Positions 61,353 through 64,000 of a stretch of DNA of 64,000 bases are shown here, one piece after another. A model generated the notes under the pieces. The model was not told where the DNA came from, ran no database searches, and saw nothing but the letters and a program-made list of their open reading frames with translations. Numbering within the stretch: the stretch's first letter is position 1; every line of letters starts with the position of its first letter. The position numbers and the translations under genes are program-made. Source of the stretch: Cupriavidus sp. P-10 (GTDB taxonomy: Bacteria; Pseudomonadota; Gammaproteobacteria; Burkholderiales; Burkholderiaceae); NCBI RefSeq assembly GCF_003402535.2, contig NZ_AP025171.1, positions 496,001-560,000 of the forward strand, written 5' to 3'.

Positions 61353-63275
61353 ATGGACATTTTCGGCCATTACGCTACGCGCTTCGAAGCTCGCAAGGAA
61401 GAGGAATACACCATCCAGGAATACCTGGAGATCTGCAAGAAGGATCCCACTGCCTACGCGACCGCTGCCGAGCGCATGCTCGCCGCGATCGGCCAGCCGG
61501 AACTGGTGGATACCCACCATGATCCCCGGTTGTCCCGACTCTTCTTCAACAAGGTCATTCGCATCTATCCGGCCTTCCGCGATTTCTATGGCATGGAGGA
61601 CACGATCGAGCAGATCGTCTCGTTCTTCAAGCACGCGGCGCAGGGCCTGGAAGAGCGCAAGCAGATCCTGTATCTGCTCGGGCCTCCCGGCGGCGGCAAG
61701 TCCTCGCTCGCGGAGAAGCTCAAGGCGTTGATGGAGCAGATCCCCATCTACGCGCTGAAGGGTTCACCGATCCATGAGTCGCCCCTGGGGCTGTTCGCGC
61801 CGGAAGAAGACGGCAAGATCCTGGAAGAGGACTATGGCATCCCGATCCGCTACCTGAACACGATTGCCTCGCCGTGGGCAGTCAAGCGCCTGCATGAGTT
61901 CAACGGCGACATCACCAAGTTCCGGGTGGTGAAGCTGCGCCCGTCGGTGCTGTCGCAGATCGCGATCTCGAAGACCGAGCCGGGCGACGAGAACAACCAG
62001 GACATTTCGTCGCTGGTGGGCAAGGTGGACATCCGCAAGCTCGAGGACTTCCCGCAGGACGACCCGGATGCGTACTCGTATTCCGGCGGCCTGTGCCTGG
62101 CTAACCGCGGCCTGCTCGAGTTCGTCGAAATGTTCAAGGCGCCAATCAAGGTGCTGCACCCGCTGCTGACCGCAACGCAGGAAGGCAACTACAAGGGCAC
62201 CGAAGGCTTCGGCGCGATTCCGTTCGACGGCATCATCCTGGCGCACTCGAACGAGGCGGAGTGGACGACCTTCAAGTCGGACAAGAACAACGAGGCATTC
62301 CTGGACCGTATCTACATCGTCAAGGTGCCGTACGTGCTGCGCGTGTCCGACGAGGTGAAGATCTACGACAAGCTGCTGCGCTGCAGTTCGCTGTCGGCCG
62401 CGCCGTGCGCGCCGAACACGCTGAAGATGATGGCGCAGTTCGCGGTGCTGACCCGCATCAAGGAGCCCGAGAACTCCAACGTCTTTTCGAAGATGCGCGT
62501 CTATGACGGCGAAAGCCTGAAGGACGTGGACCCGAAGGCAAAGTCGTACCAGGAGTACCGCGACTACGCCGGCATTGACGAGGGCATGAACGGGCTGTCG
62601 ACGCGCTTTGCGTTCAAGGTCCTGTCCAAGGTCTTCAACTTCGACAACACCGAAGTGGCGGCCAACCCGGTGCATCTGCTGTATGTGCTCGAGCAGCAGA
62701 TCGAGCGCGAACAGTTCCCGCCGGAACAGGAAGCCAAGCTGCTGGCGCACATCAAGGAGTATCTGACCACGCCGTTCGTGGAGTTTATTGGCAAGGAGAT
62801 CCAGACCGCTTACCTGGAGTCGTACTCCGAGTATGGCCAGAACATCTTCGATCGCTATGTGGTGTTCGCCGACCTGTGGATCCAGGACCAGGAGTACCGT
62901 GATCCCAACACCGGCGAAATCCTCGATCGCAACGCGCTGAACGACGAACTGGAGAAGGTGGAAAAGCCCGCGGGTATTTCCAACCCGAAGGACTTCCGCA
63001 ACGAGATCGTCAATTTCGTGCTGCGCGCGCGGGCTAACAACAGCGGCAAGAACCCGGTGTGGACCAGCTATGAAAAGCTGCGGATGGTGATCGAGAAGCG
63101 TATGTTCTCCACCACGGAGGACCTGCTCCCGGTGATCTCGTTCAACGCCAAGTCTTCTCGCGAAGACCAGGACAAGCACGAGAACTTCGTCAACCGCATG
63201 GTCGAGAAGGGGTACACGCCCAAGCAAGTGAGACTTCTGGTGGAGTGGTATCTGCGCGTAAGAAAATCATCGTAA
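61353..63275 (+). CDS. prkA: PrkA family serine protein kinase
   Basis: A 640-aa PrkA (YeaG in E. coli). The N-terminal AAA-type domain has Walker A GPPGGGKS at residues 110-117; the C-terminal third is the PrkA kinase-like domain. It begins MDIFGHYATRFEARKEEEYT and length matches the family. PrkA works with YeaH and SpoVR-like proteins in stress and stationary-phase adaptation. GGGAGTGAGGT precedes the ATG. The DUF444 gene follows 37 bases later. Confidence 0.95.
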   Translation: MDIFGHYATRFEARKEEEYTIQEYLEICKKDPTAYATAAERMLAAIGQPELVDTHHDPRLSRLFFNKVIRIYPAFRDFYGMEDTIEQIVSFFKHAAQGLEERKQILYLLGPPGGGKSSLAEKLKALMEQIPIYALKGSPIHESPLGLFAPEEDGKILEEDYGIPIRYLNTIASPWAVKRLHEFNGDITKFRVVKLRPSVLSQIAISKTEPGDENNQDISSLVGKVDIRKLEDFPQDDPDAYSYSGGLCLANRGLLEFVEMFKAPIKVLHPLLTATQEGNYKGTEGFGAIPFDGIILAHSNEAEWTTFKSDKNNEAFLDRIYIVKVPYVLRVSDEVKIYDKLLRCSSLSAAPCAPNTLKMMAQFAVLTRIKEPENSNVFSKMRVYDGESLKDVDPKAKSYQEYRDYAGIDEGMNGLSTRFAFKVLSKVFNFDNTEVAANPVHLLYVLEQQIEREQFPPEQEAKLLAHIKEYLTTPFVEFIGKEIQTAYLESYSEYGQNIFDRYVVFADLWIQDQEYRDPNTGEILDRNALNDELEKVEKPAGISNPKDFRNEIVNFVLRARANNSGKNPVWTSYEKLRMVIEKRMFSTTEDLLPVISFNAKSSREDQDKHENFVNRMVEKGYTPKQVRLLVEWYLRVRKSS

Positions 63276-63312
63276 CGGCGCCGCGGAAGCAGTCTCTCAA
63301 CGAGGGCAACTT

Positions 63313-64000
63313 ATGGCTACGGTCATCGATCGGCGCGAGAACGGCGGCAACAAGAGTGCCGTCAATCAGCAACGCTTCATCAAACGCTACCGCGAACAGA
63401 TACGGCAGGCGGTGGCAAAGGCGGTGTCCGGCCGGAAGATCATGGACATCGAGCAGAGTGGCCAGGTGTCCATTCCGGTCAAGGACATCTCCGAACCGAT
63501 TTTCCACCACGGCCAGGGCGGGCGGCGCGAGTGGATCCACCCTGGCAACAAGAAGTTCGTCAAGGGGGATTCCTTCGACCGCCAGCAGCAGGGCGGTGGC
63601 GGGACCGGTTCGCGGGCCAGCGACAGCGGCGAGGGCGAGGACGATTTCGTCTTCACGCTGTCGCGCGAGGATTTCCTGAACTTCTTCTTCGAGGACATGG
63701 CGCTGCCGGACCTGGCCAAGCGCCACCTCGCCAAGATCGCCGAGGTGCGCAAGGTGCGCGCCGGCTATTCCATCGACGGCACACCGTCCAACCTGTCGAT
63801 CCTGCGCACCATGCGCAGCTCGATCGGGCGGCGCATCGCCCTGTCCAGCCCTTACCAGAAGCGCCTGCGCGAGCTGGAGCTGGAGTATGCCGAGGCGCTG
63901 GAAAAAGACGGCCCCTACGCCGAAGGCACGCTCGAGCTGATGGAGAAGATGCGGCACCTGCGTGCCTGCATCGACCGCGTGCCTTTTATCGAGAAGCTCG
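63313..64000 (+). CDS. YeaH/YhbH family (DUF444) protein, 3' end beyond window
   Basis: The first 229 codons of a DUF444 protein: MATVIDRRENGGNKSAVNQQ, RFIKRYREQIRQAV, then FTLSREDFLNFFFEDMALPD, all typical of YeaH/YhbH. It is the standard downstream partner of prkA. CGAGGGCAACTT precedes the start. The C-terminal VWA-like half is outside the window. Confidence 0.93.
   Translation, partial: MATVIDRRENGGNKSAVNQQRFIKRYREQIRQAVAKAVSGRKIMDIEQSGQVSIPVKDISEPIFHHGQGGRREWIHPGNKKFVKGDSFDRQQQGGGGTGSRASDSGEGEDDFVFTLSREDFLNFFFEDMALPDLAKRHLAKIAEVRKVRAGYSIDGTPSNLSILRTMRSSIGRRIALSSPYQKRLRELELEYAEALEKDGPYAEGTLELMEKMRHLRACIDRVPFIEKL

Overview
This is a 64 kb stretch of GC-rich bacterial DNA (roughly two thirds G+C by eye). 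It looks like a Cupriavidus-type beta-proteobacterium. The pointers are the abundance of acyl-CoA dehydrogenases and CoA-transferases, Bug-type periplasmic receptors without transporter partners, a DUF1329 protein, a phosphocholine-specific phospholipase C and the REP-like repeats. This assignment is inference from gene content; no rRNA or other marker is present.

Positions 1-25.7 kb look like a steroid catabolism locus. A truncated 3beta/17beta-hydroxysteroid-dehydrogenase-like SDR, an epimerase-like protein and a second SDR precede a LuxR-type regulator of TeiR size (395 aa). An EthD protein and an HsaC/TesB-like extradiol dioxygenase follow. Then comes a tightly packed operon (5.7-17.8 kb) whose products resemble, in recalled motifs, the mycobacterial KstR2-regulon enzymes for steroid C/D rings: IpdA, IpdB, IpdC, EchA20, FadA6, FadE30 and IpdF, plus extra acyl-CoA dehydrogenase subunits, a crotonase and an SDR. 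A MaoC hydratase, a thiolase, a YCF48-like/MMPL pair, an Old Yellow Enzyme homologue and a KshA-like Rieske oxygenase complete the locus. A motif TAGTCC-N4-GGACGATG lies upstream of the EthD, dioxygenase and kshA genes, with weaker copies before the DUF1329 gene and the regulator. It is a candidate operator for the LuxR protein.

Positions 25.7-31.4 kb look like an inserted island: an M23-GH19 peptidoglycan-hydrolase toxin with an adjacent XAC2610-like immunity gene, a broken IS110 transposase and an intact IS630-family element with clear inverted repeats and TA duplication. The toxin's C-terminal part and the immunity gene are much more AT-rich than the toxin's N-terminal part.

Positions 31.4-41.3 kb hold DUF1329, a Tat-exported phospholipase C with a small lipoprotein, a two-subunit pimeloyl-CoA-dehydrogenase-like pair, an acyl-CoA ligase and a Bug receptor. 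A 731-bp imperfect palindrome (41411-42141) separates this from a minus-strand operon (42.4-48.0 kb): acyl-CoA dehydrogenase, CaiB-type CoA-transferase, MmgE/PrpD, HpcH/CitE-type lyase and MaoC/HTD2 hydratase. Its logic fits branched C5-dicarboxylate breakdown.

Positions 48.2-53.4 kb contain small membrane proteins, MgtC/SapB, DUF2628, a LysR regulator divergent from an SDR plus CaiB pair, and a DUF6494 protein. Positions 53.4-60.9 kb hold an AraC regulator divergent from a Bug-ligase-Bug-crotonase-dehydrogenase operon. The window ends with prkA and the start of its usual partner, a YeaH/DUF444 gene. No tRNA, rRNA or CRISPR array was seen.
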